From the NCBI GenBank assembly GCA_036873755.1, contig JAVTVY010020305.1:1-64000 (forward strand): DNA of 64,000 nucleotides. Direction: 5' to 3'. Shown piece after piece: positions 1 to 9,055 of this stretch (position 1 is its first letter; the number at the start of each line of letters is the position of its first letter). Source of the stretch: Hanleya hanleyi (taxonomy: Eukaryota; Mollusca; Polyplacophora; Lepidopleurida; Hanleyidae). A program made the position numbers and the translations under genes. The notes beneath the pieces are model-generated. The model was given only the letters and a program-made list of their open reading frames with translations. It did no database searches and had not been told where the DNA came from.

Positions 1-1
1 C

Positions 2-3000
2 CCCAATCGTTGTGACACAGTGGCCAATGACTATTGGGAACAGTATTTAGAGCAGCAAGACTTGGATGAGCGGCACTTCCGTGGAGTTCCCTTCAAGAAT
101 TTGGATGACGTGGAAACACTGTTCAACCTCAATATCTTTGTATACCGATTACGATGCGAGGAGGATACATTTGTGGCTGAATTGGTTCGTCGTTCAACAG
201 AACGGTATGCTTCTACAATGAAAGTGAATGTGTTCGACGACAATGGCGTCAGTCATTTTTCGCTGATCTACAATATGAGTCAGTACGCTCAGTCTTACAG
301 TTGTGCCCAATGCCATCGGGTGTTTAAAAAGTCTACCAACTTACATCGACACGAGAAAATCTGTACGAACGTTGTGAAGCGAGTATATCCGGGTGGTGTG
401 TATCATAATACGCCTACTATTTTCCAGGAACTGGCCGATGAGGGTCTGATCATACCGGAGGCGGACCGTTATTTTCCCTACCGGGTGTGTTACGATTTTG
501 AGGCCCTGTTGGAGCCCATGGACATGTTTTCAGCGAAAACGCAGTGGACGCAGCGCCATATTCCCCTGAGTGTGAGTATTTCGAGCAACGTACCTGGCTA
601 TGACGCTGCACCGGTGTGTTTCGTGTCCACTGGGGATTCCCATGAGTTGATCAGCCGTATGATGGCGTATTTAGAAGAAGCCAGTGCGGCTAGTACAGAA
701 TTGTTGGTGTCCAAGTTCCAGGACGTACTGGACCAGCTGGACGATCGGATTCCTATACCGGGTGTAGCGTTTAGTGACGATGAAGAGTCCGAGTCCGAGT
801 CGGAGCCCGAGTCGCAGCCCGAGTCGCAGCCCCTGCAGTCGCAGGATGTGCCTTTACCGAAACCGTATGCGGAGAAATTGAAAGTGCGCTTCCTACAATA
901 TCTAGGCCAGTTACCGGTGCTAGGTTTCAACTCGGGGCGATATGACTTGAACATGGTGAAGGAATTTCTTTACCCCTACTTGGCCCAGGCGAATACCATC
1001 AAGTCCGTCATCAAGAAGAGCAATAATCATATGGCCTCACTACCACATCACTCCATTTCCTGGATGTACGGAACTACTTAGCTCCTAATTATAGCTATGA
1101 TCAGTGGGTGAAGGCGTATGACTGTGCACAAACCAAAGGGCGGTTCCCTTACACGTATATATCGACGCTCGACTGTTTGGAGGAAACACAGTTGCCACCC
1201 CGGGATGCCTTCTTTGATGATTTGAAGCAAGTGGAATGTCCCGAAGACACGTACCGGGAACTACAGCAGGTATGGAACGATCAACATATGCACACCTTGC
1301 GAGATTTCCTGATATGGTATAATAACCTAGATGTGGTTCCTTTCCTGCAAGCGGCCGAGAAAATGGTTCAACTCTTTCGTCGTGAGATGCACGTCGATAT
1401 CTTCAAGGAGTGCTTGAGTTTACCGGGTCTGGCGCTTCGCCATCTTTTTCAAGCGTGTCCTACGTACTTCTCGCTGATACAGCAAAAAGATGCAGACATG
1501 CATGATTGTCTAAAGCAGAACATTGTGGGCGGACTGAGTCTTATTTTTCACCGTTACCACGAGAAGGACGTCACTACTCTCCCCAGTGGAAAACCCTGTG
1601 CTAAGATCATCGGTTTCGATGCCAATGCCTTGTACCTGTGGTCGCTGGCCCAACCTATGCCCAGTGGCCATTATACACGTTGGTTGGCGGAAGGTCGGCA
1701 TTTTACACCGCAACGCACACCCTACAAGCATCTGGCTGATCAGTGGTTGGATTGGGAAGCCTATCGACGGGAAATTACTATACGACACCAAACCAACGCC
1801 ACAGAGAAGCGCATAGGAGATCGTCGACTCCCCGTCGATGGGTTTGCCCTGGTGGGTAGGACACCCACCGTATTCCAATTTTACGGTTGCTATTGGCACG
1901 GTCACGGATGTCATTTCAGCGCTGGACGCTTCAACGAACGACGTGGAAAAACACCTGAAGAATTACGGGAAGAAGTGGTGGAGAACGGTGATTATGTGAA
2001 AGAGAGAGGATACCATCTGATCGAAATGTGAGAGTGTGAATTTCACACCATGTGCCAGGCCCTGCCCCATTTACGGCGTTTCCTAAAAGAGCGCGAGTAC
2101 CCCTTGAGTCGTCGGCGACTCCTGAGTCTGCCACAGATGTTCGACGCCATTCGTTCGGGGGACCTCTACGGCTTTGTCGAATGTGATTTGCATGTTCCCG
2201 ACACTCTCAAGCCTCTCTTCGCCCAGTGTCCTCCCATCTTTAAGAACACGCTGATGGGTCGGGATGATATTGGGGACACCATGAGGGCCTATGCGGAGCA
2301 ACACGAGTGTTTGCCTCAACCTCGACGGATGTTGATTGGTAGTATGTGGGCCGAGAAAATCTTGCTGGGCACTCCCTTACTGCAGCGGTACATGAACCAC
2401 GGTTTGGAAATTACCCAGATATACCAAGTGATACAGTACGTACCCCACGCCTGTTTTGCGGAGAATGCCGACATCGTGACGTCGGCCCGTCGTCAAGGTG
2501 ATGAAGACCCCAGTAAGGCCATCATCGGTGAATCTTGGAAGTTGACGGGCAATGGTTATTATGGAAAAACGGTCACGAACCAGGATAAGCACGTGAACGT
2601 GAACATTTGTACTACTGCCCAAGCCCGCAAAAAAGTGAATTCTCCTCTGTTTCGGTCCGTGGAGGTCATCGATGACGACACCTATGAAGTCACTTTAGCC
2701 AAGAAGATTATCCGTTACAACCTACCCCTGCAGATTGGATGTATGGTATACCAGGTGACCAAGCTCAGGATGCTGCAGTTTCTGTATGATTTCATGGGTG
2801 TGTATTTTAATCCATCAGACTGGCAACTCATGGAGATGGATACGGACTCGGCCTACATGGCCGTCTCTTATGCGGATTGGGAGTCCCTGGTGAAACCGGA
2901 GTTACGTACCCAGTATGAAGCGGAACGGGACCAGTGGCTACCTCGACGTGACCATTACCAGTACGATAAGCGGGCCTCTTCAAGCTGGAGTGGAGTGGGG

Positions 3001-3281
3001 ATGCTATGATTGGTCTCTCCTCCAAGACGTATTACTGTTACGGGGGAGACGAAAATAAGTTTAGCTGCAAAGGGGTGAGCCGGCGCGATCCCAATATCGA
3101 CAAAGCCTTGTACTTGAACGTGCTGCAAAGCCAGGCCAGTGCGAGTGGCACTAACCGAGGATTTCGGGTGGTGGACCACCAGATGCGGACGTACATTCAG
3201 CAACGAGACGCCTTTACTTTCTTTTACCCGAAACGGAAAGGGTTGGCCGATGGTGTGAGCACCACTTACTTGGACTTGTGA
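2..3281 (+). pseudogene. polB: Polinton protein-primed family-B DNA polymerase, 5' partial, broken
   Basis: This is the replicative polymerase of a Polinton/adintovirus. The frame is open from the left edge (no stop before base 20), so the N-terminus lies outside the window. In order I see: a C2H2-like finger (CAQC..HRHEKIC) near 300-365; exonuclease motif DFE in YRVCYDFEALL near 480; a second Exo motif GFNSGRYDLN near 920; polymerase motif A (FDANALYLW) near 1617; motif B (KLTGNGYYGKT) near 2540; and motif C (MDTDSAYM) near 2838. The gene is not intact: the frame changes at about 1035-1080, an in-frame TGA sits at 2029-2031, and the frame changes again at about 2960-3005. The catalytic motifs survive, so the decay is recent. 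It converges on the protease gene. Confidence 0.93.
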
Positions 3282-3329
3282 ACAATGTCGAACTATAACT
3301 GTTGATACACCAGTTAAAAAACTGTAAAA

Positions 3330-3414
3330 GTCAGGATGGCCGAGTGGTCTAAGGCGCCGGTATTAAGTGCTGGTCGGCGAAGAGCTGGCGTAGGTTCGAA
3401 TCCTATTCCTGACA
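3330..3414 (+). tRNA. tRNA-Leu (anticodon UAA)
   Basis: A full cloverleaf can be folded. The acceptor stem GTCAGGA pairs perfectly with TCCTGAC at the 3' end. The A-box is TGGCCGAGTGG and the B-box is GGTTCGAATCC. The anticodon loop is ATTAAGT, giving UAA, on a 5-bp stem containing G:U pairs. A long variable arm fits a class II (Leu) tRNA. No intron is present. It lies in the 340-bp gap between the polymerase and protease genes, inside the Polinton. It could be a captured host gene or a tRNA-derived insertion. The weak variable-arm stem leaves its activity uncertain. Confidence 0.85.
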
Positions 3415-3418
3415 GAAC

Positions 3419-3424
3419 TTTTTT
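3419..3424 (+). terminator. RNA polymerase III T-run terminator of the tRNA
   Basis: Six consecutive T residues begin five bases after the tRNA discriminator base, the usual Pol III stop signal. Confidence 0.7.
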
Positions 3425-3495
3425 GGACCTTAACCCTACTATTCTATTTGTACCCTGTATTCTATTTGTACATATTCTACCTTATTGTTGACTTA

Positions 3496-3501
3496 AATAA
3501 A
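3496..3501 (+). promoter_or_regulatory. AATAAA poly(A) signal, polymerase side
   Basis: AATAAA lies 215 bases after the end of the polymerase reading frame, on its strand. It faces the matching signal of the opposing protease gene, as expected for convergent transcription units. Confidence 0.45.
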
Positions 3502-3540
3502 AAAAGTCAAAACCCTCATTTTTTGTGTTTTTTCATCAAT

Positions 3541-3546
3541 TTTATT
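3541..3546 (-). promoter_or_regulatory. AATAAA poly(A) signal, protease/capsid side
   Basis: TTTATT on the + strand reads AATAAA on the - strand, about 80 bases after the protease frame ends. It could serve the whole protease-capsid transcription unit. Confidence 0.45.
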
Positions 3547-3624
3547 GAACATCAATGAACGTCAGAACAACAACGTCAGAACAATAACGTGATAAAAAAA
3601 ACAAGTGGCCTGCGCGCAGTGCAT

Positions 3625-4100
3625 TTAAGTTAACCAGAGAAATGGAGCATGCACATTAAAACGAGAGGCCGTCCAGTCATAGACGAGGACATCACGGTCT
3701 TCGGCTTGACAATAATCATCAAACATGTGTACGATCGTTGGTATAGAATGTCCTCTACTCCGGTGAGTCAGATAAAACACACAGTACTGTCCGCACACAC
3801 TACTCAAGGGTCCTTGTAATCTTTGAGTATTCCAACGCCACATTGTAGTAGATACGTCCATGAATTTCACCAAATCGGGATGTAGGGGTGCAAGTCCGTA
3901 GGAATCAAATATTCGCCTTGGCCTAGGGTGTCCACGTACACAGCTACCCAATGTTCACCGGGTCGAGACCCCGGGTCTGTATTCAGGATGTAGGCTGCTG
4001 GCGTGGTGGAGTGGGTGGGAAACACATTGCGTGGAAACACACCTCGAAAGGGGACCTTAGGATCTCGCTGGAGTATGCCCATCAGCTGCTCTGTATCCAT
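3625..4100 (-). pseudogene. Polinton adenovirus-like cysteine protease, frameshifted
   Basis: This is the C5-type maturation protease that cleaves capsid precursors. The histidine motif GEHWVAVYVD is at about 3950-3980 and the cysteine motif CGQYCVFYL at about 3765-3795, in the order expected for the family. A single frame change near 3895-3910 separates the histidine half from the half that carries the acidic residue and the cysteine. The ATG at 4100 is preferred because it follows the capsid stop at 4105 by four bases; the longer frame up to 4163 overlaps the capsid C-terminus. The size, about 158 codons, is short to normal for Polinton proteases. Confidence 0.85.
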
Positions 4101-4104
4101 GACT

Positions 4105-5412
4105 CTAGTTGGCGTAGTCACACAGCACGTTTCTTTGCTGATCCACGCTGATGACGTTATCAAACTCGGCGTATCAAATCACGTTAATGGTCTGGGCTAG
4201 ACCGACGGCAAACCGCAGTTCCAACCGTAGGTTTCCTTTCTTGAGCAAGGCCAGTTGATGATCGTGTTCCAAGCTGGGGGTGAGGCCGAAGGCGAACAAC
4301 GTGTACCCGCGGTAAAAGTCTCGTCGAGTGATGGCATTTCCTTCGCCCTGGTTGTTTTGTCCTGTGGCTGTAAACAGGTTCAGGTAGCTCCGCACATAGT
4401 TTTGGTTACCAAAATCCGGTTGTAATGGACGGGCTGGAATTTGATGGCCAGCCACGTGCAGTGCCAAAAAGTTCAGGTTGAAATGTTGAAAGGCGAACGG
4501 ATTCTCATCCCATGCTCCATTGAAAGCGGTGTTGGTCACACACGCCACGGTAACACGTTTAGGGAGATCCCCTAGAAATAAATTTTCACGATTGGCCATC
4601 ATCGTACCGGCTGGCACAGAGAACACCTTGGTCTGTACGCGTCGGATGGGGTACAGGGCTGGTTTTTTCGATAAGGCTTCCATGTGACTCACCAACACCC
4701 CTGTTGCAAATCCACCGTACGCACAAACAGGGCTGCATCTTCTAGGACGATCTTGTAATTGGGGGCCTCTCCAGCGGCCATCAAGGCGAACGCGGGTATG
4801 GAACGGATCAACTTGATCTTGATGGATACACCGTTCATCATGTAGCGGTCTTGCAGGAACAGATCGGCGTGGAGTCGTCCCATCATATCGATGGACTTGC
4901 TATTGGCTGCCATGTTTTTGCGCGCGATGAATCCATTATTGGCAGCGAGCACGCTATTCATGGATCCGGGTGTATCCTTGTAGTACAGCGAGGCTTGCAA
5001 GTGTGTTTTTTTTGGCATCATTGCCGTACGACAACAGCGTCTCCATGTAGGCTCGGTACGGGTACGTATTGGTCGACGTACTGATGAGTTTATCGCTCAG
5101 ACTCATATCCACCTGTTGGAACAAGGAGTGCAGCCAAAGATTCACCGGGCCTACTACCGCATCGTTCGCTAGGTCGGCCCCGGTTGCGTCCACTATTTTG
5201 GCTTTCACGTACAAGTAGGTGTGGGCTAAATCCAGGTAGGCCGTATCTTTGTTTTCAATGGTAAATTCCACAGGTCCCGTCCCCGTCAGGCTAGCCAGGG
5301 GTCGATGTTCTACCCAACGTCCTTCGGCTACACTGGTCTGGGTGGGTGGAATAGTCCACAAATCCAATTCACTGTTGGTAGACGGACACGACTCGGAGTG
5401 AATGAATGCCAT
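4105..5412 (-). pseudogene. Polinton major capsid protein (double jelly-roll), broken
   Basis: Recognised as the Polinton/adintovirus hexon-type capsid protein, often annotated in animal genomes as 'F54H12.2-like'. The N-terminal region has SELDLWTIPPTQTSV, later LDLAHTYLYVKAKI and WLHSLFQQVDMSLSD; the C-terminal part has LPKRVTVACV and DFYRGYTLFAFGLTP. Three lesions are seen: a frame change at an 8-A run (about 5008-5015), a frame change at a G run (about 4695-4705), and an in-frame TGA at 4174-4176 close to the natural stop at 4105. The start codon overlaps the stop of the upstream core-protein gene in TAATG. Total length is about 435 codons. Confidence 0.88.
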
Positions 5413-5834
5413 TATGCGAAGATGTCTCTCCTACTACTCTTCTTCTTCTTCTTGGTCTTATTCCTCGGAGGTGTGCGTCGTCGGTGTGTTGGACGTCGAA
5501 TGACTCTTCGCTGTGTCCGTGGTTGTCTTTTAAGGGCTTTGGCGATCAACACGCTGCCTGCTTCTTTAGCCCGTCGTTTCAAGGCTTGTCGGGGTGCTGT
5601 GCCTCCCATCACATCACCGGCCACGCGCAATCCACTGCGTACCGCTTGTTTGCCCACCGCTTTGACACCCCGTGTCACCAAGGGTAAGAACGTTTTCACA
5701 ATGCTGCCCAGTATGTTTCCCAATCCGTGACCTCGTTGCATGCGTACACCGCTAAAGATGGGCAAGCCTCCTCCCGTTTGTTTCTTGTAGTAGTCGGCAT
5801 AGCTGGGCGTATGGCACTGGTAAGGCACGTACAT
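5412..5834 (-). CDS. Polinton basic virion core protein (adenovirus pX/pVI-like)
   Basis: 140 aa and intact. The N-terminus is Tyr/Gly-rich (SYADYYKKQTGGGLPIFSG), followed by an amphipathic helix (LGNILGSIVKTFLPLVTRGV) and a very basic C-terminal tail rich in Arg and Lys (RRVIRRPTHRRRTPP, then a lysine run). This is the layout of the small minor capsid/core proteins next to the hexon in Polintons and adintoviruses, which resemble adenovirus pX/pVI and are thought to bind DNA or membranes. It sits between penton and hexon, sharing one base with each neighbour in TAATG overlaps. That suggests coupled translation. The exact family name is an inference from composition and position. Confidence 0.7.
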   Translation of the reverse strand: MYVPYQCHTPSYADYYKKQTGGGLPIFSGVRMQRGHGLGNILGSIVKTFLPLVTRGVKAVGKQAVRSGLRVAGDVMGGTAPRQALKRRAKEAGSVLIAKALKRQPRTQRRVIRRPTHRRRTPPRNKTKKKKKSSRRDIFA

Positions 5835-6622
5835 TATACGAAGTGAGGAGAACGGGCTTGTCGGAAATGAAGTGTCAGCACCACTTTCCCTCGTTCGAAT
5901 GCGACCGGGTGTCCCGTGTCATCTCTTATATCCACCGTGATCGTGTTGATATCGGTATGTCGTACAGGCAGGTAGAGTATATGGTTGAAACTCTGGTTGA
6001 CTTGATTGCCATACGACTTGCTAATGGGGACCACCCGTAACAGAGGTGTGTTCACATCGCCCACAATATGGCTGTCCACTGCGTCCGAGTAGACGTAGAG
6101 TCCGTACATGCCTACTTTCATATCCATCACAACGTCACCGTTGTCGGTGGTGGGCCCCGGGTACACCCTGTAAGGCAGACCTAACATTTGCTGTAGTGTA
6201 GGACTGAGTTTCACAGCCACGTTAGGGCTCAGCAGGATACAGGCCTTGTCGTTGTGTGGGTTGACAGCCCAGATCACGTGATTCTTGAAGGGGTAGACTT
6301 TCAGGGGTTTTGAACTATTCGTGGCCTCCCGTAGAGCCTTGTACTCCAACAAGGACAGCAGACCCTCTATGAACTTCTGGGGCGTATCGTATTGGCCTTC
6401 GGGGAGCGTCAGTTTGGTTACTTTGCCTTCGTACGTCACTTCGTACCATACTTCTTTGTCTCGTACGTTGTACCACGAGTAACGGTACTGAATATCTACC
6501 AGTCCACATTCCCACCGACCAGGTAAATGTAACGGTTGTGGTAATTGAGTCACATACTTGGCCAAGGTGTTGTCAGGAAACACATCGAGTGAACTATTAC
6601 TGGGCAACGTCAGGTAAAACAT
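5834..6622 (-). CDS. Polinton minor capsid (penton) protein
   Basis: 262 aa and intact. It begins MFYLTLPSNSSLDVFPDNT, the typical start of Polinton penton (single jelly-roll) proteins, followed by LAKYVTQLPQPLHLPGRWECGLVDI and a beta-rich body. It has a central MLGLPYRVYPG and a C-terminal LHFRQARS. It forms the five-fold vertices with the hexon protein. A TATA element lies at 6655-6662, 33 bases upstream of the ATG, so the penton, core, hexon and protease genes probably form one transcription unit. The stop overlaps the next start as TAATG. Confidence 0.85.
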   Translation of the reverse strand: MFYLTLPSNSSLDVFPDNTLAKYVTQLPQPLHLPGRWECGLVDIQYRYSWYNVRDKEVWYEVTYEGKVTKLTLPEGQYDTPQKFIEGLLSLLEYKALREATNSSKPLKVYPFKNHVIWAVNPHNDKACILLSPNVAVKLSPTLQQMLGLPYRVYPGPTTDNGDVVMDMKVGMYGLYVYSDAVDSHIVGDVNTPLLRVVPISKSYGNQVNQSFNHILYLPVRHTDINTITVDIRDDTGHPVAFERGKVVLTLHFRQARSPHFV

Positions 6623-6654
6623 GACGACTGAGTTGTTCTGCCTTCTGCACCGGG

Positions 6655-6662
6655 TTTTTATA
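6655..6662 (-). promoter_or_regulatory. TATA box of the penton-core-hexon-protease unit
   Basis: TATAAAAA on the - strand lies 33-40 bases before the penton ATG, in the short gap after the preceding gene. An ACTCAGTC stretch about 30 bases downstream could be the start site. Confidence 0.6.
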
Positions 6663-6671
6663 GGGGTGCCC

Positions 6672-7400
6672 TTAGTAGGGTTCCCAGGCCTTGGGCGCCT
6701 TACCTCGGCGTTGTGATCGTCGCGGTGACTTAGATCTGGTAGGTCCCCGTCGTCGTTGTGGTGTTTTGGGCGGTGACATGGGGGTCCAAGAAGAGGAGGG
6801 TGGTGGTGGTGGTTGGTGTCGGGTCGATTGCTGCATAAAGGCCCAACGGTTAGGATTCCCTACCAATTCTTGAGGGGTGTGTATGTCTTTTAACCCCTGA
6901 GCAAAGACTTCCCAGCCCGGTGGATTAGAGTGTTTGCGAGAACGTACCATATCGTTGATCAAATCGGTCATATGAGACCCCGGCACCACTTGGTTTCGAA
7001 TCAGCAGTTTTCCTTCAGCGTTCCAACCCATATCGGAATTCTGTTTCACCCGGTCCAACAATAAACGCGCCTTGGTCTTGAAGGCTTTAGGCACACTGGC
7101 CAACACTTCCTCTTCCAGCTCAGGTGAGGGTGGCGGCGGTGTGAGTGTGGGCGTTGTGGGTAGTTGTGGGGGTGGTGTACTACTACTCCCTCTATATTGA
7201 TCCATAAACGTCTGGTACCGGTTCAGCGTATGATGGTAGAGTTGAATTTTCTCGTGATCGGGTAGTCGACGTTGGAGTATACTATTCATCTCTTCATCCA
7301 GAGACTGGAGTTGTTGCACTGTGGCAGGCACGGGATAGGGTGATTGCAAACTCTGTAACAGTCGAGGTTCGACCAGCATCATTTTTTTCGTATGTTCCAT
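6672..7400 (-). CDS. Conserved Polinton protein with PPP linker and basic tail
   Basis: 242 aa and intact. The N-terminus KKMMLVEPRLLQSLQ is followed by a helical segment with LYHHTLNRY, a proline-rich linker, and a conserved-looking domain (KLLIRNQVVPGSHMTDLIND, GWEVFAQGLKDIHTP, ELVGNPNRW). It ends in a second proline run and an SR/RS-type basic tail. I recognise this layout as an unnamed conserved Polinton gene found beside the capsid genes; its molecular function is not known. The start follows the previous gene's stop by four bases (TAA, AAAC, ATG), so the two are probably co-transcribed. Confidence 0.7.
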   Translation of the reverse strand: MEHTKKMMLVEPRLLQSLQSPYPVPATVQQLQSLDEEMNSILQRRLPDHEKIQLYHHTLNRYQTFMDQYRGSSSTPPPQLPTTPTLTPPPPSPELEEEVLASVPKAFKTKARLLLDRVKQNSDMGWNAEGKLLIRNQVVPGSHMTDLINDMVRSRKHSNPPGWEVFAQGLKDIHTPQELVGNPNRWAFMQQSTRHQPPPPPSSSWTPMSPPKTPQRRRGPTRSKSPRRSQRRGKAPKAWEPY

Positions 7401-7404
7401 GTTT

Positions 7405-7743
7405 TTAGCGTCCCAAGATGGAGCCTAGTAACGGTCCCAGTACGGTAGCGGCTAAGGGTGCGAGGAGTGCGCCGAGAAATCCACCTCGCTGTAACACCTG
7501 TTTCTTTTTCTTGACACTCCCCGTCTTCTTCACCAACGTTCGGAGACCCGCCTTGTGCCGTTGCAATTTCCCTTTCTGCAGAGGACTGAGCGGAACATTG
7601 CCTTTTAACACATTATGCGCCACTTCACACAAACACCGTACCAAGTCGGGATCCGCGCCGCGCACCAGGGCCCGGCCCACCTCCGGTGGCGCGCTGCGTA
7701 ATACGCGGAGGGCCGGCGCGTGCTTGCGTATCCGTGCAGACAT
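7405..7743 (-). CDS. Conserved small basic Polinton protein with hydrophobic C-terminus
   Basis: 112 aa and intact. The N-terminus is Arg-rich. The middle has VPLSPLQKGKLQRHKAGLRTL, then a Lys run and a glycine/leucine-rich hydrophobic end (GGFLGALLAPLAATVLGPLL). The same architecture occurs in a small conserved gene of many metazoan Polintons, probably a virion core or membrane-active peptide similar in idea to adenovirus pX. This reading is from pattern memory, not from a search. It lies directly downstream of the ATPase gene and directly upstream of the gene starting at 7400. Confidence 0.65.
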   Translation of the reverse strand: MSARIRKHAPALRVLRSAPPEVGRALVRGADPDLVRCLCEVAHNVLKGNVPLSPLQKGKLQRHKAGLRTLVKKTGSVKKKKQVLQRGGFLGALLAPLAATVLGPLLGSILGR

Positions 7744-7777
7744 GATTGTGACGGCTAGAGTGGGTTGTCTTCTTCTT

Positions 7778-8392
7778 TTATTTGGGTGTGTACACCGTCT
7801 GCACCTCTCCAGGAAAAATGTGGGTGCGCAATCGAAGGGTCGAGGGGGTGTCTTGTTTCAAGTCGATGAGTAGATACCCGTGAGCTCGTTGGGTAGCATC
7901 TTCAAAGGCTTCTCGTACAAAGGCCGTGTTTTTAGGGTACATCTGTTGGGCCAGGTGCATAATTTGGGAAGCGTCTCTGGGGTTTTTGAATAACACCACA
8001 TACTGAGCATTCAAACTAATGTTCCTGTGCTCTTTGTTCTTACTGAAGAGATTCTGCACGATGTAGATGATGCTCAACCGACGATGATGGCTTCCTTTGG
8101 TAAAGAGACGGGTGATTCGACTGTCCGTTTCCGTCATGAGATCGTCCACCACGACCAACGTGTCTTCTGGGATGTCGTCAGGGGGTAAGCCTTCCACTAA
8201 GGTGAGTCCCGGGAGACGTGCCAGTTCCTCGTACGCGGGTTGCCAAGCTCCATAACACCACAGGATGCGAGCTACGGGAGGTGAAATGAGGGCTGACCCG
8301 TGTTGGATGAGGCGTTGAACGAAGTGTGTTTTTCCCGACCCTGTCGGTCCAGCGATGAGACACGTGAAAGGATGCTGCCACCGAGGATCCAT
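7778..8392 (-). CDS. Polinton DNA-packaging ATPase (FtsK/HerA, A32-like)
   Basis: 204 aa and intact. Walker A is LIAGPTGSGKTHFVQ at residues 12-26 and Walker B is EDTLVVVDDLMTE near residues 75-87. Downstream are an SIIYIVQNLFSKNKEHRNIS segment and VVLFKNPRD, typical of poxvirus A32-like packaging ATPases of Polintons. It pumps the genome into the preformed capsid using ATP. Its ATG is preceded, with only three bases between, by a run of 20 A residues on the coding strand. That is an unusual leader. Confidence 0.9.
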   Translation of the reverse strand: MDPRWQHPFTCLIAGPTGSGKTHFVQRLIQHGSALISPPVARILWCYGAWQPAYEELARLPGLTLVEGLPPDDIPEDTLVVVDDLMTETDSRITRLFTKGSHHRRLSIIYIVQNLFSKNKEHRNISLNAQYVVLFKNPRDASQIMHLAQQMYPKNTAFVREAFEDATQRAHGYLLIDLKQDTPSTLRLRTHIFPGEVQTVYTPK

Positions 8393-8394
8393 AG

Positions 8395-8414
8395 TTTTTT
8401 TTTTTTTTTTTTTT
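8395..8414 (-). promoter_or_regulatory. A20 tract directly before the ATPase start
   Basis: Twenty T on the + strand, reading A20 on the coding strand, end two bases before the ATPase ATG. The stop codon (TAA) of the mucin-like gene lies at its far end. It may be a leader element or slippage-prone repeat. The length may also be subject to sequencing error. Confidence 0.55.
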
Positions 8415-8650
8415 ATTTGGTGATTTGCGCTCGGCGTTCAGAGGCCCACCACCGTTGTCGTGGATCCCACCGGGGATCGTAGTCGAACGGGTACCGTTGC
8501 CGTGGTAAACGTGATTCACCGGCGTCCACTCTAAATGTTTTTAGCGTCGTAGGAGTCGTAGTGGTGGTGGTGGGTGTTATAGGTTGTCGTGATGGGGTGG
8601 AAGGTTCGTCGCTTCTCAGGGTAGACGGAGGCTGGTGATCAGGTCGAGTC

Positions 8651-8683
<33 letters not shown>

Positions 8684-9006
8684 CGGGACGTCGTATAGGG
8701 GTGTCTCTGGGTTGATACGTGGCGGTGAGGTGACGTCGTGGGCCGCGTCGTAGTGGTGGTGGTGGTAGAAGATGGCGTAGGAGTCGTAGTGGTGGTAGAA
8801 GATGGCGTAGGAGTCGTAGTGGTGGTGGTGGAAGTGGATGATTGAGGTGGAATTGTTGGACGAAGGGTGTTGAAACACGATATCACGTACGCCAAATCGT
8901 AGAACACGCCTCCAAATAAGGTACCCAGAAGCACTACTAGACACACTACAGTACCGACTTGTGCTTTTCGAGTCCGTAACAGTAAGGGTAGATGTGCACT
9001 ATCCAT
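8413..9006 (-). CDS. Thr-rich mucin-like single-pass membrane protein
   Basis: 197 aa. A hydrophobic segment at about residues 16-45 (VGTVVCLVVLLGTLFGGVFY) is a membrane anchor. It is followed by about 90 residues of Thr/Ser/Pro repeats (TTTTTPTPSSTT type), the usual target of O-glycosylation. The C-terminus is basic. I do not recognise a named family. A glycosylated membrane protein in this position could be an envelope or host-interaction factor, but that is inference. The repeats come from GTA/GTG microsatellite DNA and may vary between copies. A TATA element is at 9050-9055. Confidence 0.6.
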
Positions 9007-9049
9007 GGTACAACCCTACACTGAAGGATGGAGGTGATAGGGGTTAGAA

Positions 9050-9055
9050 TTTATA
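9050..9055 (-). promoter_or_regulatory. TATA box of the mucin-like gene
   Basis: TATAAA(TT) on the - strand, 44 bases before the ATG, overlapping the last codons of the upstream integrase. CTTCAGTGT about 25 bases downstream is a plausible initiator. Confidence 0.5.

Noticed and set aside
2029..2031. In-frame TGA in the polymerase as a selenocysteine codon
   Set aside because: Further frame changes exist in the same gene and no SECIS-like structure was seen; a mutation of a Trp codon is simpler.
5000..5020. Programmed frameshift at the A8 run of the capsid gene
   Set aside because: Possible in principle, but the gene has two additional lesions that a slippery site cannot explain.
8639..8944. 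101-aa frame rich in Tyr and His on the - strand
   Set aside because: It is the shadow of the Thr-rich microsatellite coding region in another frame.
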